Positions 17,712-24,921 of a stretch of DNA of 64,000 bases are shown piece after piece; position 1 is the stretch's first letter; the number at the start of each line of letters is the position of its first letter. Below the pieces are notes generated by a model that did no database searches, was not told the origin of the DNA, and worked only from the letters and a program-made list of their open reading frames with translations. The position numbers were made by a program, and so were the translations under genes. Source of the stretch: Candidatus Methylopumilus universalis (GTDB taxonomy: Bacteria > Pseudomonadota > Gammaproteobacteria > Burkholderiales > Methylophilaceae); contig CAMCXI010000005.1 in the NCBI GenBank assembly GCA_945883335.1, forward strand, positions 1 to 64,000, given 5' to 3'.

Positions 17712-18778
17712 ACATCGTCAAACGATACCTTATCAAAGAAACAAGCTACAGCATCCTGCTGATTATGGGTGCTTTACTTGCGATGTTTGCTTTTTTTGAT
17801 TTGCTACAAGAGCTTGAAAGTGTTGGAAAAGGCTCATATGGTGTCGGCAAAATTATTTTTTTTGTGTTCTTAAGCGTACCTGGCCATATTTATCAAACTG
17901 TCCCACTTGCTGTGCTCATTGGCACCATTTACTCCCTTGGGCAATTCTCAAGAAACTCCGAGCTCATTATCCTTCGTGTAAGCGGACTGTCCATCATAGA
18001 CATTGGCCTATGTCTATTGCGCATAGGCTTAGTTTGCGCAGTTATCACTTTTATTGTGGGAGAAATGATTACACCCATTACCGAGAAAACAGCGCAACGC
18101 CTTCGTATCAGAGCAATTGACTCGGTCATTGCGCAAGACTTTCGATCTGGCCTATGGGTAAAAGATGGCAAGAACTTCGTAAATGTTGAACAAGTGTTAC
18201 CTGATTCACAACTAGTCAATATTCACATCTATGAATTTAATGATAGCTTTGAAATGAAAACTATCAGTCAAGCTAAGACTGGCATATTCAATGGAGATAC
18301 CTGGGATTTAACTGGTCTAACACAAACTAACTTGAGTAAAACTAGCGTTCAATCTTCGCACCTAGCTAAATCACAATGGAAATCACTGATTAGACCGGAG
18401 TTAATGAATATTTTATTGGTCGTTCCGGAGAAAATGTCCGCTTGGAATTTGTATTCCTATATTTCGCATTTATCTAAAAACAAACAGAAAACTTCACGTT
18501 ATGAAATCGCCCTATGGGCTAAATTAGTTTACCCGACAGCTTCATTAGTTATGATCATGCTTGCTTTACCCTTTGGGTTCTTGCAACAGCGCTTGGGGAA
18601 CGTTGCCAACAAGCTTGTAGCAGGCGTCTTACTTGGCATTGTTTATCATGTACTTAACAAGGTGTCTCTACATTTAGGGTTACTGAACGACTGGACAGCA
18701 TTCTCAAGCGCGGTGATGCCAACGTTTTTGTTCTTACTTACTGGGATTTTGATGCTAATGTGGGTGGAAACGCAGTAA
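17708..18778 (+). CDS. lptG: LPS export permease LptG
   Basis: LptG pairs with LptF in the LPS extractor. I place the start at the TTG 17708-17710, whose last two bases plus the next A form the lptF stop (TTGA). The 356-residue product then begins NIVKRYLIKETSYSILLI after Met, which aligns with LptG N-termini and is close to the 360 residues of E. coli LptG. An ATG further upstream would add about 43 residues read through lptF in another frame, without family character. It has the same six-helix plan with a central periplasmic domain. It ends 2 bases from the convergent RDD gene. Confidence 0.9.
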   Translation: MNIVKRYLIKETSYSILLIMGALLAMFAFFDLLQELESVGKGSYGVGKIIFFVFLSVPGHIYQTVPLAVLIGTIYSLGQFSRNSELIILRVSGLSIIDIGLCLLRIGLVCAVITFIVGEMITPITEKTAQRLRIRAIDSVIAQDFRSGLWVKDGKNFVNVEQVLPDSQLVNIHIYEFNDSFEMKTISQAKTGIFNGDTWDLTGLTQTNLSKTSVQSSHLAKSQWKSLIRPELMNILLVVPEKMSAWNLYSYISHLSKNKQKTSRYEIALWAKLVYPTASLVMIMLALPFGFLQQRLGNVANKLVAGVLLGIVYHVLNKVSLHLGLLNDWTAFSSAVMPTFLFLLTGILMLMWVETQ

Positions 18779-18780
18779 AA

Positions 18781-19194
18781 CTACTTCCTGGGCAAGGCAA
18801 CTAAACGCCCACCAGTTAATCTGTCGTGTAAATACAGCCCTTGTCTGTCAAATATCGCCCAAATAAAACCTAAGCCAAAAAACATTAAGCCAAAACTAGC
18901 AATGACATAACGTTTCATCGCTTGTTCCAGCTGCAATGGCTTCCCATCAAACCCAAACAACTGAATACGCCAAGTTTGCATCGCTAATGTTTGGCCGCTT
19001 CTTAACCAACAATATACAAAATAAACACCTATGATTAACCATGACACTATAAATAAAAGATGTTGCTCAATATCAGTATGTGGATCGCCAAATAAGGCTC
19101 GATAAACGATGCCCACTAAAAATAAGATAGCAAATACCAATATACTTTCATAAAGCATGCACGCAATTCGCTTAATTATGGAAATTGAATACAA
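18781..19194 (-). CDS. RDD family membrane protein
   Basis: This is a small RDD-domain protein of 137 residues with three or four predicted helices (about 12-32, 46-65, 94-112). The conserved Arg and Asp residues include IKRIACMLYE at the start and DRQGLYLHDRLTGGRLV at the end. Function is not established for most RDD proteins; ion transport and stress roles have been suggested for some. It is the last gene of the sigma factor-DUF3619-DUF3106 operon: its start abuts the DUF3106 stop, which suggests a linked membrane role. Confidence 0.85.
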   Translation of the reverse strand: MYSISIIKRIACMLYESILVFAILFLVGIVYRALFGDPHTDIEQHLLFIVSWLIIGVYFVYCWLRSGQTLAMQTWRIQLFGFDGKPLQLEQAMKRYVIASFGLMFFGLGFIWAIFDRQGLYLHDRLTGGRLVALPRK

Positions 19195-19644
19195 TTAACG
19201 CTCAAATTCTTCTGTACCGAAAATTTCAGGGTGTTGCGATCTTAATTGCTGCCGTTTTTCTGGCGATGCCTCTCGATACTCCCTCCAATACTGACGCAGC
19301 TCTTCCTTTTTTTCTGGAGGTAAGGATTTGAATTGATGGAAACGTTTACGTGCGTTCTCACGTTCAAAAGGCGTCATTCTGCTCCAACTATTTAATCGCT
19401 GCTGAACACGCTCCTTGCGATCTGGCGTCATTTTAGGATAATCATGAGCAATCTCTAGCATACGCTCACGTTGCCACGGCCTAAGCGTGTCCCAGTCGTC
19501 CGCAAGAGGAGCCAAGACCTTACGCTGATCTTCACTAAGAGATGCCCAAGGCTTTAATGTAGCCTCTTCAGCACTGACTAAACTGCTGAGCAGAACAGTC
19601 GATGCAAAAACAATCAATCCTATCGTGCGTTTTCTGACAACCAT
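19195..19644 (-). CDS. DUF3106 protein: exported 18-residue helical repeats
   Basis: This 149-residue protein has a signal peptide (about residues 1-25, ending LVSAEE) and a highly charged mature part. From residue 55 it consists of an exact 18-residue repeat, at 55-72, 73-90, 91-108, 109-126 and a partial 127-143, with a looser unit at 36-54. Each repeat has Pro at position 2 and basic/acidic pairs after it, predicting short repeated helices in the periplasm. The LTPEQR-like character recalls CpxP/Spy/ZraP periplasmic helical proteins, but I claim no homology. Its start overlaps the DUF3619 gene by 25 bases. A periplasmic sensor or chaperone partner of the neighbouring sigma factor is an inference from context. 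Confidence 0.8.
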   Translation of the reverse strand: MVVRKRTIGLIVFASTVLLSSLVSAEEATLKPWASLSEDQRKVLAPLADDWDTLRPWQRERMLEIAHDYPKMTPDRKERVQQRLNSWSRMTPFERENARKRFHQFKSLPPEKKEELRQYWREYREASPEKRQQLRSQHPEIFGTEEFER

Positions 19645-20024
19645 GTATCAAAACCCTCATTCAAATAAGCCTCTGGTGGAAGATCCGAGGACAACAAGTC
19701 AGCGTCTTCTTGATCATAAACCTCTTGATTAGTGAGGTTTTGTAGGGTTAATAATGCAACAAGTCCTAGCCCGCCTATCATCATCGTCATTAGCAAGCGA
19801 TGTTGATGCCAATAACCACCAAGTAAAACCAACACCCCATATTGGCTCATTGAGATGATAGACCCTGGTCTTGCCATGTTAGCTATCGCTTGCTGACGCG
19901 CATAATGAAGCTGAGAGGCGGTGTTCGCATCTATATTTTGGGATTGCTCATTCAAAAGTGAAGCAATCTTTTTAGCTAGTTGCTCATCCTGTATCTCTGA
20001 ATTCTTCAGTTCAAGCTTCATCAT
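19620..20024 (-). CDS. DUF3619 single-pass membrane protein, possible anti-sigma factor
   Basis: The 134-residue protein has a cytoplasmic-type charged N-terminal region of about 75 residues, one membrane helix at about 77-97 (RLLMTMMIGGLGLVALLTL) and a short acidic C-terminal tail. This topology, and the gene's position overlapping the 3' end of a sigma factor gene by 14 bases, are those of membrane anti-sigma factors. It lacks a recognisable zinc-binding HxxxCxxC motif, so the role is inferred from context. The family, as I know it, is betaproteobacterial and lacks an experimental function. Confidence 0.78.
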   Translation of the reverse strand: MMKLELKNSEIQDEQLAKKIASLLNEQSQNIDANTASQLHYARQQAIANMARPGSIISMSQYGVLVLLGGYWHQHRLLMTMMIGGLGLVALLTLQNLTNQEVYDQEDADLLSSDLPPEAYLNEGFDTWLSENAR

Positions 20025-20628
20025 TTACTCCTTTCTTAACCAATCGATGATTAGCTAAAATCTTGTCAACTAAACCATGCTTTTCTAGAGTGTTTGCCAT
20101 CGCACGAACTGCTCGGGAGCAATGCGTTTTAACACTACCTTGCGAACAACCCATTGCGGCAGCTGTTTCAGCCACATCCATATTTTCCCAATAACGCATG
20201 ACAAAGGCTTCTCGTTGACGCCTAGGAAGCTTGTATAAAGCATCTTCAATCAAGGCCATCGTTTGACGTTGTTCAAGCTGGGCTTCGGGTTCATCTCGCG
20301 CATCTTGGTTTGCTGAGGTCAGAACCTCAAGTGGGTCAGATTCTTCACCGTCTTCACCCATGACACTGAAGGAGGAAAACAGAGAGGTCCAAACATTTCT
20401 GACTTTCTGACGACGCCAAAAGTCACGCATCGTGTTTTGTAATATACGCTGAAAAAGCATGGGAAATTCGGTCACTGGTCGATCCGCATACTTTTCCGTC
20501 AATTTCATCATGGCGTCTTGCACGATATCTAGAGCCACATGCTCATCACGAACAGCATAAGCCGTCTGCTTAAAAGCTCTCCGCTCAACACTCTCTAGAA
20601 AGTCTGATAGTTCATTTTTGGTTGCCAT
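20011..20628 (-). CDS. ECF-like RNA polymerase sigma factor
   Basis: This is a 205-residue sigma-70 family factor with only regions 2 and 4. Region 2 (about 25-90) includes HVALDIVQDAMMKLTEKY and the promoter-melting/-10 part FPMLFQRILQNTMRDFWRR. Region 4 (about 145-195) includes YKLPRRQREAFVMRYWENM and a helix-turn-helix AETAAAMGCSQGSVKTHCSR. An acidic linker of about 45 residues joins them. It is first in an overlapping operon with DUF3619, DUF3106 and RDD genes, pointing to a membrane-linked regulatory unit. It is divergent from the broken response regulator at 20762. The regulon cannot be read from this window. Confidence 0.88.
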   Translation of the reverse strand: MATKNELSDFLESVERRAFKQTAYAVRDEHVALDIVQDAMMKLTEKYADRPVTEFPMLFQRILQNTMRDFWRRQKVRNVWTSLFSSFSVMGEDGEESDPLEVLTSANQDARDEPEAQLEQRQTMALIEDALYKLPRRQREAFVMRYWENMDVAETAAAMGCSQGSVKTHCSRAVRAMANTLEKHGLVDKILANHRLVKKGVNDEA

Positions 20629-20702
20629 TTGCCTTAATGTATCGCTTTCAAGCTAAAAAGCAAAGCAGATTGCTTGAGTAATCGTCGATTAAATATTCTG
20701 AT

Positions 20703-20731
20703 TGTTAGCATGCCCATAATTTAGCTACAAT
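20703..20731 (+). promoter_or_regulatory. sigma-70 promoter of the broken response regulator
   Basis: TTGTTA, a 17-base spacer and TACAAT lie 31 bases before the ATG at 20762. This is one of the best -35/-10 pairs in the window, so the damaged gene is probably still transcribed. Confidence 0.5.
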
Positions 20732-20761
20732 CTACGACAGATCGATTATTATCTGAAACTC

Positions 20762-22084
20762 ATGACCACAAAACCCACATGCCTTATTGTTGACGACGAG
20801 CCTAATATTTCAGAATTTATTGCAGTCAATCTCGAAAAAATGGGGCTCAAAGTCGACTGTAGCGAAACTGTTGCAGATGCAAAGCATCTGATTGCTCATC
20901 GCCATTATGATTTATGTTTGACCGACATGCGCCTTCCTGATGGAAACGGCCTTGATTTAGTCAAGCATATTGGATTTCAACATGCCGGCTTACCTATCGC
21001 AATCATGACTGCTTATGCCAACTCAGACAATGCGGTATCGGCACTCAAAGCGGGAGCTTTTGATTATTTAAGCAAACCTATTGAGATTCAGTAGCTACAG
21101 TCATTGGTTCGTGCTGCGCTAAAGTATGGACAAAACAACGAACAACGCAATGCTAAAGTCTCCCTGCTTGGGAATTCACAAGCGATGGCGCAAGTCAGAT
21201 TAACGCTTGAAAAAATGTCGCTCAATCAAGCGCCATTGTTAATTACAGGTGAGTTAGGTACGAGTAAGGAGTCAGCCGCAAGACTAGTTCACATCAACAG
21301 CTCCAGACGTGAACAGGCCTTTATCAAAGTGAATTGTGCAGCACTTAATATCGAAAATGCTGAAAAAGACTTTTTTGGATATACCAAGACTTATGCTCAA
21401 GACCCTAAGCTAGAACGTGCGGGCTATATAACCAAGGCCAAAAGCGGAACACTGTTTTTGGATAGCATCGATAAACTACCCCTGTCCATTCAAAATAAAC
21501 TCATCGATTTATTTGAAGACGAAGCGCTAGACATCAGATTTATTGGCGCAACCCATCAAGAAATAAACGGCTTGATAGACGTAGGCTTATTTAACCCAAA
21601 ATTTTATTATCGAATCAATGTCATGAGTCTTAAGATGCCTGCCCTTAGAGATATCGCAGAAGACATTCCTTTAATTGCGAAACATTTGTTGATTAAGATT
21701 GCTGAGGCCTGCGGCGAGAAACAGCTGCGCATTTCGGATTCTGCGATAAGTAAATTGCAGACCTGTCGTTTTTTGGGAAACGTACGTGAGCTAAAAAATA
21801 CATTGGAGCGCGCCTTTACTTTGTCTGACGGCGATGAAATCACAGAGTCGGATCTTCATATTAATGAACAAAAAGCGCTCCCAGAGACGTCAACACTAGA
21901 TGTTTCATCGCTTTCGCTACCAAGCTTCCTTGAAAAAATCGAGAAGCAAGCCATTACAGAAGCCTTAGTAAAAACAGGTCAAAACAAAACGGCCGCTGCC
22001 AAATTATTAGGTGTGAGTTTTAGAACGCTACGCTATCGCCTTGCCAAACTGGACTTTGGCAAGGACGATGGAGATGCTAGATAA
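20762..22084 (+). pseudogene. PilR/NtrC-type sigma-54 response regulator, in-frame amber stop and degenerate AAA+ domain
   Basis: Read through, this is a 440-codon response regulator: receiver (phosphoacceptor Asp55, Thr83, Lys105), AAA+ domain and C-terminal Fis-type helix-turn-helix (QNKTAAAKLLGVSFRTLRYR). Codon 111, at 21092-21094, is TAG; the frame on both sides is continuous and a CAG-to-TAG change explains it. The first part yields a lone 110-residue receiver. A TTG at 21104 could restart the rest, but no good ribosome site precedes it. The AAA+ domain is also eroded: Walker A reads GELGTSKE (163-170), the GAFTGA loop is missing (FFGYTKTYAQ, 204-213), Walker B reads LFLDSI with Ser235 in place of Glu, and the first arginine-finger position is Asn. 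No partner histidine kinase is adjacent. The alternatives are a sequencing error at one base or programmed amber read-through. Confidence 0.85.
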
Positions 22085-22097
22085 AAAATCTTGCCTA

Positions 22098-23099
22098 TTA
22101 AATTAAGGTGAAAGCTAAGTAAGCCAAATACATTAAGCCATTCAACCAAACATGCCAAACGCGCAATTGTCCGCGCGAAATCATCCAGCGGAGCCATAAC
22201 ACTCCAAGTAAAGTAATCACTACGCCAGCAAACACTTCTTTTTGAGGCGCCCAAGGCGTGAGCATAATCCCAATCGCCGGTAGTAAAGTACCTTGAAACA
22301 CCAAAGCACCAGTAATATTGCCGAATGCCAAAGTGTCTTTACCTTTGCGTACCCACAAAATACTATTCACTTTTTCAGGTAACTCTGTCGCAATTGGAAT
22401 CACCAATAATGAAAGTAGCAAAGGTGTGATTCCCAATAAATCTGATGCGATTTCAATTCCCGAAATAAAACCTTTAGCCCCTGCAATCAACAATCCTAAA
22501 CCTATTAATAATTGCAACATAACCACGAACATATGGTTAGGGAGGCCTAAGCGGCATATAAACATTGGGCTTTCAGCCTCAGTAGCATGACCCTCTGCAA
22601 CAAGGTGCTTTGAAGCGCGCAAAGTGAGCATGATGTAAATAAAATAGATCATTACCATCACAAAACCGATGGCGTAACGCACAGCTTTAACTTCATGGGG
22701 CACAAAAAGTGCAATGGTAGCAAAACCAAAAGCTATCAAGAAAAAATTTAAATCACGTTTAAGGCCCGTTTTTTCAGGATGAAAATGCCCAGTTACCTTT
22801 CTATTTTTTAGTACAGCAAAAGATAGTAGGGAAATAGAAAGTGTAGATAACATTAATGGGGCGCCTAAAATAGCACCCACCCCAATCTCTTCATTCAGGT
22901 GCGCATTGCTGGTCCCTGCCATTAAAGCTAAAAGCGGAACAGAGGTCTCTGGCAAAGCTGTTCCAACAGCTGCGAATAGCGATCCCGTAACTCCTTCCGA
23001 GATGCCAAGTTTTTCGCCCAAATGTTCAAGCGCATTGGTAAACACTTCTGCTGCAATTAGAATAACGATGAGAAACAAAAATAATTCGGCAAAAATCAT
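22098..23099 (-). CDS. sodium:calcium antiporter (CaCA family, YrbG-like)
   Basis: This inner-membrane cation/Ca2+ exchanger of 333 residues has about ten helices in two inverted halves. The alpha-1 repeat contains GSLFAAVGTALPETSVPL (about 40-57) and the alpha-2 repeat LSLLVIPIATELPEKVNSI (about 234-252). Both have the acidic residue in the A-x-x-E-L-P/T-E core that binds the cation. The exchanged ions cannot be assigned from sequence. It ends 13 bases from the convergent regulator pseudogene and is divergent from ampD. Confidence 0.85.
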   Translation of the reverse strand: MIFAELFLFLIVILIAAEVFTNALEHLGEKLGISEGVTGSLFAAVGTALPETSVPLLALMAGTSNAHLNEEIGVGAILGAPLMLSTLSISLLSFAVLKNRKVTGHFHPEKTGLKRDLNFFLIAFGFATIALFVPHEVKAVRYAIGFVMVMIYFIYIMLTLRASKHLVAEGHATEAESPMFICRLGLPNHMFVVMLQLLIGLGLLIAGAKGFISGIEIASDLLGITPLLLSLLVIPIATELPEKVNSILWVRKGKDTLAFGNITGALVFQGTLLPAIGIMLTPWAPQKEVFAGVVITLLGVLWLRWMISRGQLRVWHVWLNGLMYLAYLAFTLI

Positions 23100-23153
23100 G
23101 ACGGCACCTCAAAAATATATAGCTCAATTTTATCGGATAAGCGAATATTAAGC

Positions 23154-23690
23154 ATGCACATTATTAACATTAACCAAGATGGCATTTGTGACGAAGCAAA
23201 ATTTATCGCGTCGCCCAATTTGGATGTTCGTCCTTCGCCAGATGACATTTCACTTATTGTGATTCACAACATTAGCCTGCCCCCAAACCAATATGGCGGA
23301 AACGGCGTTATCGAGCTATTCACTAATCAACTTAACCCTGATGAGCATCCTTACTACGCTGAAATTGCCCATTTGAAAGTCTCTTCGCACTTTTTTATTC
23401 GTCGTGATGGCGAGCTCATTCAGTTTGCATCTTGCAATGACCGTGCTTGGCATGCTGGCGCCTCTCACTGGCAAGGCCGTGAACGATGTAACGACTTCTC
23501 AATTGGCGTTGAGCTTGAAGGCAGTGATTTTGAAGCGTTTGAACCTATACAATACGAAACACTCAAAACACTGATTGCATCAATTAAAGCGCGTTATCCA
23601 ATACAAGCAATTACAGGACATTCTGATATTGCCCCTGGCCGAAAAACTGATCCTGGGGCTTATTTTGATTGGTCGCACATCAAGACTTAA
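23154..23690 (+). CDS. ampD: 1,6-anhydro-N-acetylmuramyl-L-alanine amidase AmpD
   Basis: AmpD is the cytoplasmic zinc amidase that cuts the stem peptide from anhydromuropeptides in peptidoglycan recycling; loss induces ampC in organisms with AmpR. The 178-residue protein has zinc ligands in LIVIHNISLPP (His about 38) and in TGHSDIAPGRKTDPG (His and Asp about 155-166). The long loop FTNQLNPDEHPYY and no signal peptide mark AmpD rather than the exported AmiD. It stands alone; the RND adaptor gene starts 59 bases downstream behind its own operator-like site. Confidence 0.93.
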   Translation: MHIININQDGICDEAKFIASPNLDVRPSPDDISLIVIHNISLPPNQYGGNGVIELFTNQLNPDEHPYYAEIAHLKVSSHFFIRRDGELIQFASCNDRAWHAGASHWQGRERCNDFSIGVELEGSDFEAFEPIQYETLKTLIASIKARYPIQAITGHSDIAPGRKTDPGAYFDWSHIKT

Positions 23691-23707
23691 TCACACTTTT
23701 TCAAATG

Positions 23708-23726
23708 AGTTAGCTATACTCTAACT
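23708..23726 (+). promoter_or_regulatory. inverted repeat over a -10-like box before the RND pump
   Basis: AGTTAG and CTAACT are inverted around 7 bases that contain TATACT, a good -10 hexamer (23715-23720), 24 bases before the RND adaptor ATG. No convincing -35 lies at the right distance. The arrangement fits a repressor or activator site overlapping the promoter; the regulator is not encoded next to it. Confidence 0.4.
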
Positions 23727-23749
23727 AAATACTACTGAAAGTTTTCCAC

Positions 23750-24868
23750 ATGTTTTTTCAGCATCAATGTTCAACTCAAAAGCCAGCACTTGCTTTGTTT
23801 TTAGTTTTTTTAATGAGTCTATCTTCAGTCGCCTGCAGCAAAAAAGAGGCTGAGCAGGATGCTAAAAAGAAACCGCAAGCAGCACTGATTAGTACCACGA
23901 TTACCGAAGCGAGCACATTAGAAATTCGCGAGGAATCGATCGGCACCCTAGAGGGCCTGATGGACCCAACCGTTGCAGCAGAGGCGGCTGGTCGCGTTGT
24001 TAAAATTACAGCACACCCTGGACAAATCGTAAAAAAGGGACAAGTTTTAGTTTTATTAGATGCAACAGACTACAATTTACAACGCGTCCAAGTCCAAGCA
24101 GAAGTCGCTAGATTAGAAGCACTCACTAGCAATCAAAGCCGTATCGTTGAGAGAAACCAAGTATTGGTTCAAAAGAAATTTATCTCACAAAATGCTTTAG
24201 AAGATGTCACCACACAACACGCCGCGCTGCAGCAACAACTTGATGGCGCAAAAGCGCAAATCGCGATTATCGAACATACACGTGCAAAAACAACTATCGT
24301 CGCTCCAATTGATGGGGTAGTTCAAAAGCAAATCGTTTCGACAGGCGATTTTGTTAAAATTGGCGACCCATTGTTGCAAATTATCAGCAAACAAAAATTA
24401 CGCGCACATTTGCCATTACCAGAAAATATCGCTGCCAAGATTCATGCTGGCATCAAAGTTCGTCTCAGTACACCAACCTCAAACGATGAAGTACTCAGCA
24501 CAATACGTGAGTTAAAACCACTGATTAGCGAAACGAGTCGCGCAGTTGATGTCATCGCCGATGTGAACGACCAAGCAGGCTGGCAGCCAGGCGCAAGCGT
24601 CAAAGGTGAAATAATTCTAGGCGAACACCCCAATGCTGTTTTACTCCCTGAGCAATGTATTGTGTTGCGTCCGGCTGGTGAAGTGGTTTACGTGGTTAAA
24701 GACGGTTTAGCACTTCAACGCATCGTCAAAACCGGCATGCGTCAAGATGGAAAAGTCGAAATTATTGAAGGCTTAAGTGCTGGCGAACTGATTGCGAAAG
24801 ACGGCGCCGCTTTCCTCACCGACAAAGCTAAAGTAAAAGTAGAAGCTAAAAAACAAGCTAATCCATAA
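23750..24868 (+). CDS. RND efflux periplasmic adaptor (membrane fusion protein)
   Basis: This lipoprotein adaptor joins an inner-membrane RND pump to an outer-membrane channel. The 372-residue protein has a lipoprotein signal with lipobox SVAC (Cys about 29), a biotinyl-lipoyl half domain (AAEAAGRVVKITAHPGQIVKKGQVLVLL, 82-109), an alpha-helical hairpin (about 115-185), the second lipoyl half (TTIVAPIDGVVQKQIVSTGDFVK) and the beta-barrel and membrane-proximal domains. It is followed after 53 bases by the pump. No TolC-type gene is nearby, so the complex must borrow one. The substrate is unknown. Confidence 0.9.
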   Translation: MFFQHQCSTQKPALALFLVFLMSLSSVACSKKEAEQDAKKKPQAALISTTITEASTLEIREESIGTLEGLMDPTVAAEAAGRVVKITAHPGQIVKKGQVLVLLDATDYNLQRVQVQAEVARLEALTSNQSRIVERNQVLVQKKFISQNALEDVTTQHAALQQQLDGAKAQIAIIEHTRAKTTIVAPIDGVVQKQIVSTGDFVKIGDPLLQIISKQKLRAHLPLPENIAAKIHAGIKVRLSTPTSNDEVLSTIRELKPLISETSRAVDVIADVNDQAGWQPGASVKGEIILGEHPNAVLLPEQCIVLRPAGEVVYVVKDGLALQRIVKTGMRQDGKVEIIEGLSAGELIAKDGAAFLTDKAKVKVEAKKQANP

Positions 24869-24921
24869 TCATCCAAAATATTAAGCACCAAAAACAATAA
24901 AAGAACCCAAGAGAATATCGC

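Noticed and set aside
21104-22084. A separate intact gene for a sigma-54 regulator lacking a receiver
   Set aside because: It is in the same frame as the receiver before the TAG, has only a TTG start without a convincing ribosome site, and its AAA+ motifs are degenerate. I list the whole as one broken gene.
22098-23099. Possible second gene on the plus strand within the antiporter
   Set aside because: The plus-strand open frames mirror hydrophobic minus-strand codons and have no signal or family character.
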